From JALNZF01 sp964447405 (GTDB lineage: Bacteria > Nitrospirota > UBA9217): a stretch of DNA of 64,000 bases. Made by a program: the position numbers and the translations under genes. Below the pieces are notes generated by a model, which saw only the letters and a list, made by a program, of their open reading frames with translations, was not told where the DNA came from and ran no database searches. Positions 44,990-53,482 of this stretch are shown one piece after another (the first letter of the stretch is position 1; each line of letters opens with the position of its first letter). The DNA lies in assembly GCA_964447405.1 (NCBI GenBank), contig CAYUSP010000004.1, positions 372,001-436,000 on the forward strand, written 5' to 3'.

Positions 44990-45547
44990 ATGGAAGAACT
45001 GCCTAATCAGAACAGCAGTGCTGAAGAAAGACCAATATCTGCAAACGCCACTCCAAGCACCCTAGCTGCAGACTATCTGAGGATGATGAAATCCTGCATC
45101 GCGAGAGGCAAATGGCGCGATGCGTACAACGTGCTTCAGAATGCCATTGTGCTGCATCCTGACCATCCTGTTATCCTGTCCTATCTGGGGTATCTTGATG
45201 CGGCGGTGGGCGGTATGTACCGGAATGGGATTGAAAAATGCTTGTCAGCCGTGGATTCTGTAAAGAAACTTGCGCTGCAGGGCGGTGAGAGCACGGTCGA
45301 GAAAATGTACCCGGTTTTGTATCTTAACCTGGGCAGAGCATATCTGGCTGCCGGGAAAAAAAAGGAAGCAGCTGATGCATACCGCTCCGGCCTGCGGTAC
45401 GACAGGCGGAACCGGGAGCTGCAGAACGAGCTCCTGCATATGGGCATTCGCAAAACACCACCGATATCATTCCTCGACAGATCCAACAGCGTGAACATCT
45501 TTCTCGGAAGGATTCTCCGCAAAGCTTCTCAGGACGCGGTCGCGTAA
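44990..45547 (+). CDS. TPR-like protein
   Basis: 185 aa from the ATG at 44990. Helical pairs MKSCIARGKWRDAYNVLQNAIVLHPDHP, LYLNLGRAYLAAGKKKEAADAYRSGLRYDRRN are TPR units, with an intervening region about residues 80-105. There is no signal peptide, so it is probably cytoplasmic. It ends near the minus-strand TRL genes. The partner is unknown. A preceding TACTATTACCC stretch may hold the promoter. Confidence 0.75.
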   Translation: MEELPNQNSSAEERPISANATPSTLAADYLRMMKSCIARGKWRDAYNVLQNAIVLHPDHPVILSYLGYLDAAVGGMYRNGIEKCLSAVDSVKKLALQGGESTVEKMYPVLYLNLGRAYLAAGKKKEAADAYRSGLRYDRRNRELQNELLHMGIRKTPPISFLDRSNSVNIFLGRILRKASQDAVA

Positions 45548-45595
45548 GTAGCCAGCTCTCCCACGCCGATATCCGTCTCAATCCTCTGATCAGCC

Positions 45596-45934
45596 CTATT
45601 TGCCATAAACGTGCACGGTGTACTGGTTCCAAATTCTGAGCACGCTGAAGGTCTCCAGATCAGCGAAGTAGATCTCGTTCAATCCGTTTCTCTTCGCAAT
45701 GTCCCCTATTGCGGCACTGTCCCATGCCGCGCTCGCCATGCACAGGGCAATATGCTTGATGTCTCCTTCACCACCTGCCGGGGCAACGATCGTCCGATTC
45801 AAATCAACGGTCAATGGCTCAACCGTATGAGTATAAACATGGCCGGACATCGAAATAGGCATAGTGCCGGACATGCACCCCGACAGAAGCAGCGCAAAGA
45901 TTGCAATTCCTGCTGCATAGTTCAACCTGTTCAT
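45596..45934 (-). CDS. TRL-family lipoprotein
   Basis: 112 aa. The lipobox is LLLSGC (Cys at about residue 20). The remainder (GGEGDIKHIALCMASAAWDSAAIGDIAKRNGLNEIYFADLET) matches the TRL-like family of small envelope lipoproteins. It starts 12 bp after the preceding TRL gene and is the last of the thioredoxin-TRL-TRL run. The two TRL proteins are paralogues (shared TRL pattern, low identity). The family function is not known. Confidence 0.8.
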   Translation of the reverse strand: MNRLNYAAGIAIFALLLSGCMSGTMPISMSGHVYTHTVEPLTVDLNRTIVAPAGGEGDIKHIALCMASAAWDSAAIGDIAKRNGLNEIYFADLETFSVLRIWNQYTVHVYGK

Positions 45935-45946
45935 TTCCTGTCCCCG

Positions 45947-46243
45947 TCAGTCGCCGTATACAATTGTGGTCGTTTCGGTGTAGATGCCGAACACGATATT
46001 GAGAAATTCCCTGTCCATGTGGTTCACCATGGCGAGTCCGCCCTGCTTTGCTGCCGCGGCCGTGCTCGCATCTCCCCATGCCACGAGCCCGAGGACCGAA
46101 CGCATGGAAGCCTTGCCTGTTTTCTGACCGAGCACCGTCTTGTCGAGGTTCGTGTCGTACGGCATCAACACGTGGGTATACAGGCATCCGGTAGAGATGG
46201 TCGTGATGAATAGCACTGCGGCTAAAAGTACGGTTGTTCTCAT
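45947..46243 (-). CDS. TRL-family lipoprotein, paralogue
   Basis: 98 aa from the ATG at 46243, with AGGAGGG upstream. The signal ends in a lipobox (ISTGCLY). The core LGQKTGKASMRSVLGLVAWGDASTAAAAKQGGLAMVNHMDREFLNIVFG matches the TRL-like family. It lies 21 bp downstream of the thioredoxin-like gene. The stop of this gene and the start of the next TRL gene are in the same frame 5 codons apart, but each has its own signal peptide, so they are separate genes. Confidence 0.8.
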   Translation of the reverse strand: MRTTVLLAAVLFITTISTGCLYTHVLMPYDTNLDKTVLGQKTGKASMRSVLGLVAWGDASTAAAAKQGGLAMVNHMDREFLNIVFGIYTETTTIVYGD

Positions 46244-46264
46244 GTCTTCCCTCCTTTTCACTGC

Positions 46265-46723
46265 TCAATAGTTTTTGAAATTGATGAGATTCTCGATCCA
46301 GGTTACCAGGTCCGTTTTATCCTTGGGCGAGCCGTCCACGCGTAAAACCTTCTCGGCATTCTTATACACGATGAACGTCGGGGTTTTCTCGATCTTAAAG
46401 CGTTTCGCCAGATCGCTCTCGGTGTCGATATCAACCTTCATGATTCTGAGCATGCCCGCTTTCTTGAGAGCAAGGTCGTTCAGCAGAGGATCCACGATCT
46501 TGCAGTAGAGGCACGCATGAGCGATAAAAACCACCAGAAGCGTCTCGGGCCAATAGGCGACCATGCGGTCAAAGCTCTCGGGCTTGGCCCAGGTCGGCTT
46601 GCGCGGGGGATCAATAATGCTTTTGCAATTGCCGCACACGGGATTGCTCAGGATCTTTCCCTGGGGCACGCGGTTCAGCATCAGACAGTTGGTGCAGCGC
46701 ATCATTACGGAAGTGTTTGGCAT
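46265..46723 (-). CDS. Thioredoxin-2-like protein with N-terminal zinc ribbon
   Basis: 152 aa from the ATG at 46723. The N-terminus carries two CxxC pairs (CTNC and CGNC) as in thioredoxin 2. The thioredoxin domain follows with KIEKTPTFIVYKNAEKVLRVDG and KVDIDTE, but the active site reads ACLYC instead of WCGPC. The redox cysteines are there while the flanking Trp and Pro are not, so its redox potential or partner should differ. It leads the TRL pair on the same strand. Confidence 0.8.
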   Translation of the reverse strand: MPNTSVMMRCTNCLMLNRVPQGKILSNPVCGNCKSIIDPPRKPTWAKPESFDRMVAYWPETLLVVFIAHACLYCKIVDPLLNDLALKKAGMLRIMKVDIDTESDLAKRFKIEKTPTFIVYKNAEKVLRVDGSPKDKTDLVTWIENLINFKNY

Positions 46724-46944
46724 AATCGTTCTCAGGATTTGTTGGGACGGACAGTGTTCCGTAGTGTGATCGTCGTCTGCGTGAACCAAGCTGGTGCGTA
46801 TACGATACATGTAATCACAAAGCCGGAAATTAGTCAAGAGATCAAGAGGTAGTTTCGAAGTGGGAATATGGAGCGAGAACTAGTTGAGCCATCAGCTTCG
46901 GCCGCTGCATCCAGCCGCTCAGGACTTCGGACGAACGATGCACG

Positions 46945-48399
46945 TTAATCCTCATTCTCTCCATTTTCTCCATCCTCGTTGCCGAGGCTTCCCCGGATAC
47001 CGAGTTCCTTGATCTTTTTGCGGAGCGTATTGCGGTTGATGCCGAGCAGACTGGCGGCCCGCACCTGGTTGCCTTTCGTCTTCCTGAGCACCAGGGTGAT
47101 CAGGGGTTTTTCCACACGACGCAGCACCATGTCGTAAATATCGCCGGTCTCCAGCCCTCCCATGCGCTCCACCAGGTCCGCGAGCTTCTCCTCAAGAAAA
47201 TTCTCGAACGAGAGATGTGCCCCGTGCCCGGGCTTAAATATCTGCGGCGGTAGTGCGTCGGGAAAGATCTTGTCCCCCTGCGCCAGCGTGATCGCCCTCT
47301 GCACCGCATTCTCCAGCTCTCGGACATTGCCGGGCCAGTCATAGGCGCGGAGGACCTTGAGTGTCTCCGGGGTCAGCGTCTTTTTTCTCGTCTCGCCAGC
47401 CTGGAATTTCTGTATGAAGAACTCCGCCAGGGGAACAATGTCGTCCTTTCGCTTGCGGAGCGGGGGAATGTTTATCTGGATGACGTTCAGACGGTAGAAC
47501 AGATCCTCACGGAACCTTTTGTCCTGGACCGCCTTCTCCAGGTTCTGATGCGTGGCAGCGAGAACGCGCACATCGGTCTTGATCGGAACCGTACTGCCGA
47601 CACGCTCGAACTCGCGCTCCTGCAGCACCCTCAGGAGTTTGCCCTGAAGCAGCAGGTCCATGTCGCCGATCTCATCAAGGAACAGGGTCCCGCCCGCGGC
47701 TGCTTCGAATTTCCCGATCTTGCGGCCTACGGCGCCGGTGAAAGCCCCTTTTTCATGGCCGAACAGTTCGCTTTCCAGGAGTTCCGAAGGTATGGCCGCG
47801 GAATTGACCGCCACGAACGGTCTGCCCGCGCGTTTGCTGTGATAGTGGATCGCCCGGGCAACGAGCTCCTTGCCCGTGCCGCTCTCGCCGTGTACCAGAA
47901 CCGTGGCATCGCTTTCTGAAACGCGGCCAATGGTTTTGTAGATTTCCTGCATCGCGGGTGTATTCCCGACGAGCCCTCCCTCGTACTTTTCCCGCACTTC
48001 AGCGCGCAGCTGATCAACTTCCTGGGACAGCCGCCTGACATCCATCGCCTTTTTTACCAGAAGGCTTACTTCGTCGAGGTCAAACGGCTTGGTAATATAA
48101 TCGAAAGCGCCGCGCCGCATGGCCTCAATCGCATTCTGCATGGTGGCCTGGGCCGTCATAATGATAACGGAGACCCCCCTTCCTTCAGACTGTATCTTTT
48201 CGAGCGCCTCGAAACCGTTCATTCCGGGCATGCGGATATCCATCAGAACGATGGCAATGCCGCCTTCCGCGAGCCGCTCCAGTGCCTCAACGCCGTTCTG
48301 CGCCTGGGTGGTTTCGATTCCCTCTTTTTCAAGGGCCTTTTTGATGACCCAGCGGACGCTTTCGTCGTCGTCTACTATGAGAACTTTTTCATTCGTCAT
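46945..48399 (-). CDS. ntrC: NtrC sigma54-dependent nitrogen regulator
   Basis: 484 aa from the ATG at 48399. The receiver has the phosphoacceptor Asp54 (VLMDIRMPG) and the DDD acidic pocket. The AAA+ domain has GESGTGKE, the sigma54 contact loop GAFTGA and GGTLFLDEIGDM. A Fis-type helix-turn-helix ends the protein (AASLLGINRNTLRKKI). It activates sigma54 promoters on nitrogen limitation. It is 25 bp after ntrB. The two promoters at 52319 and 59265 fit its regulon. Confidence 0.96.
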   Translation of the reverse strand: MTNEKVLIVDDDESVRWVIKKALEKEGIETTQAQNGVEALERLAEGGIAIVLMDIRMPGMNGFEALEKIQSEGRGVSVIIMTAQATMQNAIEAMRRGAFDYITKPFDLDEVSLLVKKAMDVRRLSQEVDQLRAEVREKYEGGLVGNTPAMQEIYKTIGRVSESDATVLVHGESGTGKELVARAIHYHSKRAGRPFVAVNSAAIPSELLESELFGHEKGAFTGAVGRKIGKFEAAAGGTLFLDEIGDMDLLLQGKLLRVLQEREFERVGSTVPIKTDVRVLAATHQNLEKAVQDKRFREDLFYRLNVIQINIPPLRKRKDDIVPLAEFFIQKFQAGETRKKTLTPETLKVLRAYDWPGNVRELENAVQRAITLAQGDKIFPDALPPQIFKPGHGAHLSFENFLEEKLADLVERMGGLETGDIYDMVLRRVEKPLITLVLRKTKGNQVRAASLLGINRNTLRKKIKELGIRGSLGNEDGENGENED

Positions 48400-48424
48400 T
48401 TCAGGTTTATACTCCGCACTACCG

Positions 48425-49528
48425 TTATCCTGCCAGCGGCAGATAGACGCTGAAGGTTGTCCCTTCATTCTCCCGGCTTTCGACGCGGATTGTCCCCAGG
48501 TGCTCCTGGATGATCTGGTAGGAAAGGGCCAGGCCCAGGCCCACGCCGCGGTCCTTCGTGGTAAAGAACGGCGTGAAAAGATTCTGCAAATGGTCCTGGC
48601 TGATTCCCGGCCCCGTGTCCGTTACCTTGACCACCATGAGCTGATGCTTTCTGCCGTCGGACTGTACGGTCGTGAACTGATCGGACATTCTGGTCACCAC
48701 GGTCAGCTTCCCGCCGGCAGGCATTGCCTCCATCGCGTTCTTGATGATGTTCAGAAATACCTGCACCAGCTGGTCCTCGTTGCAGAGGACGCCGGGAAGG
48801 CTGGGATCATACATTCGTGCAAGCACGATCCTCTGGCGCCGCGCTCCCTCCTCGTGCAGCAACAGCACCCGATCAAGAATGCTGTGTATATTCGATTCCG
48901 TTGTTTCCCTGGGCTTTATCCTGGTGAAATCGAGGATGCCTTCCAGCACCTTGTTCAGCCGGTCGGCTTCCTTCAATATCACGTCGAGGTATTCCGTGAG
49001 GTTGCCAGGCTCCCTGCCAGACAGCAGGTCCGACCGCATGAGCTGTGCAGCGCCGCGAATGCCCACCAGCGGGTTCTTGACTTCATGGGCAATGCCCGCG
49101 GCGATCAATCCGAGCGTGGCGAGACGGTCCGCCCTCCGCATTCTGTCCTTGAGGTCCCGCACCCCCGCCTGATCGCGGATGGTCAGGATGACACCGGTGG
49201 GAACTCCCTCCTCATCGGTCAACTGGCTCGTGACAAGCCCTACAGGATGCCGCGGACCATGCTTGACCACGATCTCCGCCTCGTAGTCTGAATAGGACCT
49301 GCCTGACTCCACGGTCCTGTCGAGAAGGCGCACCACCGCGGGATTATCGGCAAGTATTTCGCGGGCGTGCCTGCCGACTGAGTCGGCGCCGGCGATCCCG
49401 GTCATTTCCTCGGCAGCCCGGTTCCAGATGATCACACGGCCGTCTGCCGCAATGACGATCACACCGTCAATGATGCCGCTCAGAATATCTAGGGTGATGT
49501 CGCTTATGCGTTCACGGGACGTTCCCAT
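48425..49528 (-). CDS. ntrB: NtrB nitrogen-regulation histidine kinase
   Basis: 367 aa. A PAS domain (about 10-125) is followed by HisKA with the phosphorylated His in AAGIAHEVKNPLVGIRGAAQL and a HATPase_c domain (NIIKNAMEAMPAG, VTDTGPGISQDHLQNLFTPFFTTKDRGVGLGLALS). It has no membrane segment, as expected for cytoplasmic NtrB controlled by PII. It phosphorylates NtrC when unmodified PII is scarce. It is the first gene of ntrBC. Confidence 0.96.
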   Translation of the reverse strand: MGTSRERISDITLDILSGIIDGVIVIAADGRVIIWNRAAEEMTGIAGADSVGRHAREILADNPAVVRLLDRTVESGRSYSDYEAEIVVKHGPRHPVGLVTSQLTDEEGVPTGVILTIRDQAGVRDLKDRMRRADRLATLGLIAAGIAHEVKNPLVGIRGAAQLMRSDLLSGREPGNLTEYLDVILKEADRLNKVLEGILDFTRIKPRETTESNIHSILDRVLLLHEEGARRQRIVLARMYDPSLPGVLCNEDQLVQVFLNIIKNAMEAMPAGGKLTVVTRMSDQFTTVQSDGRKHQLMVVKVTDTGPGISQDHLQNLFTPFFTTKDRGVGLGLALSYQIIQEHLGTIRVESRENEGTTFSVYLPLAG

Positions 49529-49599
49529 GGTTCATTGATAGCACAATACATTTGAGTATTCAAGCGATTTCATGGTATAGTCCGTTGACAGAGCGGATA

Positions 49600-50475
49600 A
49601 TGTTCAACTTCAGCCTGCTATTCGTAGCCCTTGTCTGGGGCATCAATTTCTCCGTGGTGAAATTTTCGCTTGCGGAGTTTCATCCGCTCGGCTTCACCGT
49701 GGTCCGGTTCGCCCTCGCCTCTCTGTTCCTCCTCATGGTCATGATCGTGCGCCGGGAATCCCTGAACGTTGACCGCGGGGACCGCCTCTCGATCATCATG
49801 CTCGGATTGATCGGCATCACCCTCTACAACCTTTTTTTCATGTATGGGCTGCAGGTCACCACCGCGGCAAACTCGGCGCTGCTGATTTCCCTGTCCCCGC
49901 TCTTTGGAGCGCTGATCCAGTTTGCACGGGGACGCGAACAGCTCACGCTTCGAATCTGCGCCGGCCTTGCATGCGCGACAGCCGGTGTGATCCTTATCGT
50001 CACCGGCCGCCACGACGATCTGACCCTGCTGTCATCCGGCATCAAGGGTGACCTGCTCACGCTCTGTGCTGCGCTCACGTGGGCGGTGTATACCCTGTCG
50101 GCAGGCCCGCTGTTGCGGAAATATTCCGCCATCAAAATCACCGCCTATGCGATGGCTTCCGGAAGCGCCCTGCTCCTTCCCGTGAGCCTGCAGAGCCTCG
50201 CTGCCCAATCATGGTCCGGTATTTCAGTCGACGCCTGGGCAGCGCTCGCGTTCGCTTCATTCATCGCCGCAGGTGTGGCCTATGTCTACTGGTACGAAGG
50301 GGTCAGGCGGATCGGTGTCACCCGCACCATGGTATACCATTACCTTATGCCTGTTGCCGCTGTCATTACCGCATCGCTCCTGCTGGGAGAGCGGATTACG
50401 ATGTCCCAGATCATCGGAGGATTCTCTATCCTGCTTGGCGTCTACCTTGTTCAATCATCAGCAACTCGCGCATAA
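49600..50475 (+). CDS. EamA/DMT-family transporter
   Basis: 291 aa from the ATG at 49600. Ten membrane helices in two homologous halves, each a EamA unit (LFVALVWGINFSVVKFSLAEFHPLGF and GDLLTLCAALTWAVYTLSAG), with the typical PLFGAL and PVAAVITASLLLGE motifs. It likely exports an amino acid or other metabolite, or acts as a drug/metabolite exporter. It lies opposite ntrB and is unrelated to its operon. Confidence 0.92.
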   Translation: MFNFSLLFVALVWGINFSVVKFSLAEFHPLGFTVVRFALASLFLLMVMIVRRESLNVDRGDRLSIIMLGLIGITLYNLFFMYGLQVTTAANSALLISLSPLFGALIQFARGREQLTLRICAGLACATAGVILIVTGRHDDLTLLSSGIKGDLLTLCAALTWAVYTLSAGPLLRKYSAIKITAYAMASGSALLLPVSLQSLAAQSWSGISVDAWAALAFASFIAAGVAYVYWYEGVRRIGVTRTMVYHYLMPVAAVITASLLLGERITMSQIIGGFSILLGVYLVQSSATRA

Positions 50476-50504
50476 TGCTCCAAGCCCACGCACAACGAGC
50501 GTCG

Positions 50505-51848
50505 TTAGGAAGAATAACCTGCTTCACCGTGCTGACTGATGTCGAGTCCCTCGGTCTCCTGCTCCGCGTCAACCCTGATCCCCATCACGGCATCCAGCGC
50601 CTTCAGCATGAGCAAACTGACGACGAATGAATAGACGGCGACCAGGGCAACGGCTCCAGCCTGGATAAAGAACTGCTTCGGATTCCCGAAGAAGGCGCCA
50701 TTGGCTCCCGCAGCATTGATGAGCGTGGAAGCGAAGAGCCCGGCCATGAGCGTTCCGATCGTTCCGCCAACACCGTGTACACCAAATGCATCGAGCGAAT
50801 CGTCATACCCGTACTTCGTCTTGGCATTCAGCGCAGTGTAGCAGACTCCACCCGCTGCAATGCCGATCATGAGCGCTGGCATCGGACCAACGAAGCCGGC
50901 CGCCGGCGTGATGGTTGCGAGGCCGGCGATGGATCCGGTCGCTGCGCCGAACATCGTCGGTTTTCCCCGGTGGAACCACTCTACGAACACCCACGTCACC
51001 GTAGCGGCGCACGCAGCCAGATGAGTCGTTAAAAATGACATCGTTGCCAATGATCCCGAGGCGAGCGCGCTCCCGGCATTGAATCCGAACCATCCGAACC
51101 ACAGAAGCCCGGCACCGAGCACGGTCAGCGGCAGATCATGGGGCGGCATGGACTCACGCAGAAATCCCTTCCGCTTTCCGATAAAGAGCGCCGCTGCCAG
51201 CGCTGCAAAACCTGACGTCGCATGCACGACAATACCGCCTGCAAAATCGAGAACGCCGAGATTCTTGAGCCAGCCGCCGGTACCCCAGACCCAGTGGGCG
51301 ACAGGATCGTACACCACCGTTGTCCAGGCCAGCATAAAAAGAAGATATGCCGAGAATTTCATACGCTCGGCCACGGCACCGCTTATGAGCGCCGGCGTAA
51401 TAACAGCGAACATCATCTGGTACACCATAAACAATAGATGGGGTATTGTCGGCGCATAGTCCGCATTCGGTGTGAGACCGACATTGGCGAGACCTGCCCA
51501 GCTGAAATCACCCACCAGACCATTCACATCCGGGCCAAACGACAAGGAGTAACCGAACAGCACCCATTGCAGGCTTATCAGTGCAATTGCGATGAAGCTG
51601 TGCATGATCGTACCCAGAACGTTTTTTTTGCGCACCATGCCGCCATAGAACATGGCAAGCCCTGGCGTCATGAGCATCACGAGCGCTGTGGATATGAGCA
51701 TCCATGCGGTGTCACCGGAATCGATCTTTGCTGCGGGTGCGGCAACACCCGCGGCAGACTCCGCGGACTGGGCCATTACCGCAACAGGTACAAAAACCAG
51801 CGTGCATACAAGAGCCAGCAGAAAAGCGATTAATTTTATTCCCTTCAC
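50505..51848 (-). CDS. amtB: Ammonium transporter Amt, second copy
   Basis: 447 aa. An N-terminal signal segment (with VMAQSAE), eleven membrane helices, and the Amt motifs DTAWMLISTALVMLMTPGLA, VVHATSGFAAL (pore His) and DAFGVHGVGGTIGTL (second pore His) are intact. It conducts ammonium and is closed by PII. It lies 76 bp after its own PII gene, both read from the sigma54 promoter at 52319. It differs clearly from the 57012 copy, so the two are not a recent duplication. Confidence 0.95.
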   Translation of the reverse strand: MKGIKLIAFLLALVCTLVFVPVAVMAQSAESAAGVAAPAAKIDSGDTAWMLISTALVMLMTPGLAMFYGGMVRKKNVLGTIMHSFIAIALISLQWVLFGYSLSFGPDVNGLVGDFSWAGLANVGLTPNADYAPTIPHLLFMVYQMMFAVITPALISGAVAERMKFSAYLLFMLAWTTVVYDPVAHWVWGTGGWLKNLGVLDFAGGIVVHATSGFAALAAALFIGKRKGFLRESMPPHDLPLTVLGAGLLWFGWFGFNAGSALASGSLATMSFLTTHLAACAATVTWVFVEWFHRGKPTMFGAATGSIAGLATITPAAGFVGPMPALMIGIAAGGVCYTALNAKTKYGYDDSLDAFGVHGVGGTIGTLMAGLFASTLINAAGANGAFFGNPKQFFIQAGAVALVAVYSFVVSLLMLKALDAVMGIRVDAEQETEGLDISQHGEAGYSS

Positions 51849-51924
51849 GGTAAGATATCCTCCCTGGAAAATAAATACATTTCAACGTAGTTCGACAAGC
51901 TGATTATAGGGAACGTGAAATAGT

Positions 51925-52263
51925 TCAGAGCGCCGCGTCGTCGGACTCTCCGGTTCTGATCCGCACTGCCTGGTCAATATTCATGATAAAGATCTTTCCA
52001 TCATCGCCCCTGCCTGATCTCGCTGCTGCGATCATGGTATCGAGCACCTGCCTGACCCTGTTGTCCGGCGCAACTACCTCAATAGCGAATTTTTTTTGCG
52101 ATTCTATAGTCTGGATTTCAGGTTGCACACGAAAAGCATTGATTGCCTGATAATCAAACCCCATTACTTCTGAAATAGTCATACCCTTCACCAGTATTCC
52201 AGATAGTGCTGCCTTCACCTCATCCAGCTTATCCGGCTGAATGATGCATTTGACCAGTTTCAT
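51925..52263 (-). CDS. Divergent PII protein without the uridylylation tyrosine
   Basis: 112 aa, standard PII length. The PII core is intact (MKLVKCIIQPDKLDEVKAAL, GDDGKIFI, VRIRTGE), including the ATP-site loop. The T-loop is rewritten: aligned with the 56606 protein without gaps, the Tyr51 position is Gln and the usual RGAEY is replaced. It therefore cannot be uridylylated at Tyr51. It pairs with its own Amt in one operon, so it probably gates that transporter by metabolite binding alone. This is unlike the canonical GlnB at 56606. Confidence 0.88.
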   Translation of the reverse strand: MKLVKCIIQPDKLDEVKAALSGILVKGMTISEVMGFDYQAINAFRVQPEIQTIESQKKFAIEVVAPDNRVRQVLDTMIAAARSGRGDDGKIFIMNIDQAVRIRTGESDDAAL

Positions 52264-52318
52264 AAATACTCCCTAGGATAGCTGCCCTTTGGATAATCAG
52301 TGCCTGCCTTTATAGTTA

Positions 52319-52333
52319 GCAAGGCCTATGCCA
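52319..52333 (-). promoter_or_regulatory. Sigma54 promoter for the PII-amtB operon
   Basis: On the minus strand TGGCAT (52328-52333), AGGCC and TTGC (52319-52322) give the GG-N10-GC spacing of a sigma54 promoter. Transcription would start near 52307, 44 bases before the PII start. No NtrC site was confirmed by eye. Confidence 0.8.
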
Positions 52334-52552
52334 TTGGAAAATGAAATTATCACCGAATTAACACATTGATTTAGCTGAATAATAAAATATAGGTGTCAGC
52401 TTATTTCCCTTACAGACCCATCATGGTAGATTACTATTTGGGCATTTGTTTAAAGTGCGGGCATATGCTATGAAATAATGACTAGGTTATTCGAAGCAAC
52501 TATATTGAAATCACTGAGGCCTTTGATAGGCTAGGTTAATTGGTAAAAAATA

Positions 52553-52581
52553 TTGACAAGGAATTAATACTATATTATAAT
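52553..52581 (+). promoter_or_regulatory. Sigma70 promoter of perR
   Basis: TTGACA at 52553-52558, a 17-nt spacer and TATAAT at 52576-52581 form a consensus-quality promoter. It lies only 11 bases before the ATG at 52593, so the mRNA would start close to or at the start codon. Confidence 0.85.
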
Positions 52582-52589
52582 TATTCTAA
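52575..52589 (+). promoter_or_regulatory. PerR box overlapping the perR -10 element
   Basis: TTATAATTATTCTAA at 52575-52589 matches the PerR box TTATAATNATTATAA at 13 of 14 specified positions. It covers the -10 region and transcription start, so bound PerR would block its own promoter, relieved by peroxide. Confidence 0.75.
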
Positions 52590-52592
52590 CAT

Positions 52593-53003
52593 ATGACTAT
52601 GAAGCTAGCTGAATACCGAAATATAGGATTAACGTTAACTCCGCAAAGAATTGCCATACTGGAATTTCTGGAAGGGAATTGCAGCCACCCATCGGCGGAG
52701 GATATTTACAGGGCTGTAAGCAGCAGATTTCCAACGATGTCTCTGGCTACCGTCTATAATACGCTGGCCGCACTTAAAGCAAAGGGTAACATTCTGGAAT
52801 TATCGCTTGATGCAGGAAAAAAACGGTATGATCCCAATACTAGCGATCATAATCATATAATATGCATAACCTGCAGACGGATTATCGACATACCCTCAGA
52901 AAGTACTCTCTATGCAGCAGGGAGTGTATTGAAGGATTTTAATGTACTTAAAAGTACCGTGGAAATTCAAGGAATCTGTCCGGATTGCATACGATTGAAG
53001 TAA
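52593..53003 (+). CDS. perR: Fur-family peroxide repressor, PerR-like
   Basis: 136 aa. The winged helix (about 1-80) and C-terminal dimer domain hold the regulatory-metal residues expected for PerR: His in CSHPSAED, Asp in RYDPN, two His in DHNHII, Asp in RRIIDIP. Two CxxC pairs (CITC, CPDC) make the structural zinc site. It represses peroxide genes until iron-catalysed oxidation releases it. There is no Shine-Dalgarno sequence before either ATG (52593, 52599), and the promoter leaves almost no leader, so the transcript may be leaderless. Regional base composition is AT-rich. Confidence 0.93.
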   Translation: MTMKLAEYRNIGLTLTPQRIAILEFLEGNCSHPSAEDIYRAVSSRFPTMSLATVYNTLAALKAKGNILELSLDAGKKRYDPNTSDHNHIICITCRRIIDIPSESTLYAAGSVLKDFNVLKSTVEIQGICPDCIRLK

Positions 53004-53026
53004 TGATTTCATGATGGAGGTTGTAA

Positions 53027-53482
53027 ATGTGTGTTGATCATAGCATCAAGTGTTCCTGCGGAAAAAGCCAAGCAAGCTTTCAGTTGCGCGATGAGATACT
53101 GCCGATCGAAGCAGTGGCTAATCTATACTGCCCTGCCTGCTCTCAACGCATAACGTATGATCCTGAGTCGATGATCGCGGATAATGGGTGGATCATAGGT
53201 CTGAACATGGAGGTTGCGCGCTTTATGCTGCGGCAGAAAGCCTCCTCGACAAGCATGTTGACTCCCGATTTCATATTCGACGAAGGGTATTGCACCTGGA
53301 GGGGAATAACCCCTTCGGACCATATCGATTCCTTAAAAGAGCGCGAAGCGCTGGTCAGGCTCGCCTCAACAGACCGAACGCGCTACTTTCAGGAAATCAA
53401 GACGTGGGGCAACAACCGCATGCAGCGACTTGCCCGGGAGGGATGGAGGAAAGCACATGAAAGAGAACCCGTCAAAGCATAA
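53027..53482 (+). CDS. Zinc-ribbon-like protein of unknown function
   Basis: 151 aa. The N-terminus carries Cys-x-Cys (KCSCGK) and a CPAC pair about 25 residues later, likely a metal site. The rest is helical (FIFDEGYCTWRGITPSDHIDSLKEREAL) and basic at the end. GGAGG precedes the ATG. It starts 23 bp after perR and overlaps the next gene by 26 bases, so it is in the PerR operon. I do not recognise the family. A role in the peroxide response is guessed from the neighbours. Confidence 0.7.
   Translation: MCVDHSIKCSCGKSQASFQLRDEILPIEAVANLYCPACSQRITYDPESMIADNGWIIGLNMEVARFMLRQKASSTSMLTPDFIFDEGYCTWRGITPSDHIDSLKEREALVRLASTDRTRYFQEIKTWGNNRMQRLAREGWRKAHEREPVKA

Noticed and set aside
45934..45949. The two TRL genes are in the same frame, only five codons apart, like the cytochrome halves.
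   Set aside because: Each gene has its own complete lipoprotein signal and the first has a good ribosome site, so they are two genes. No readthrough is needed.
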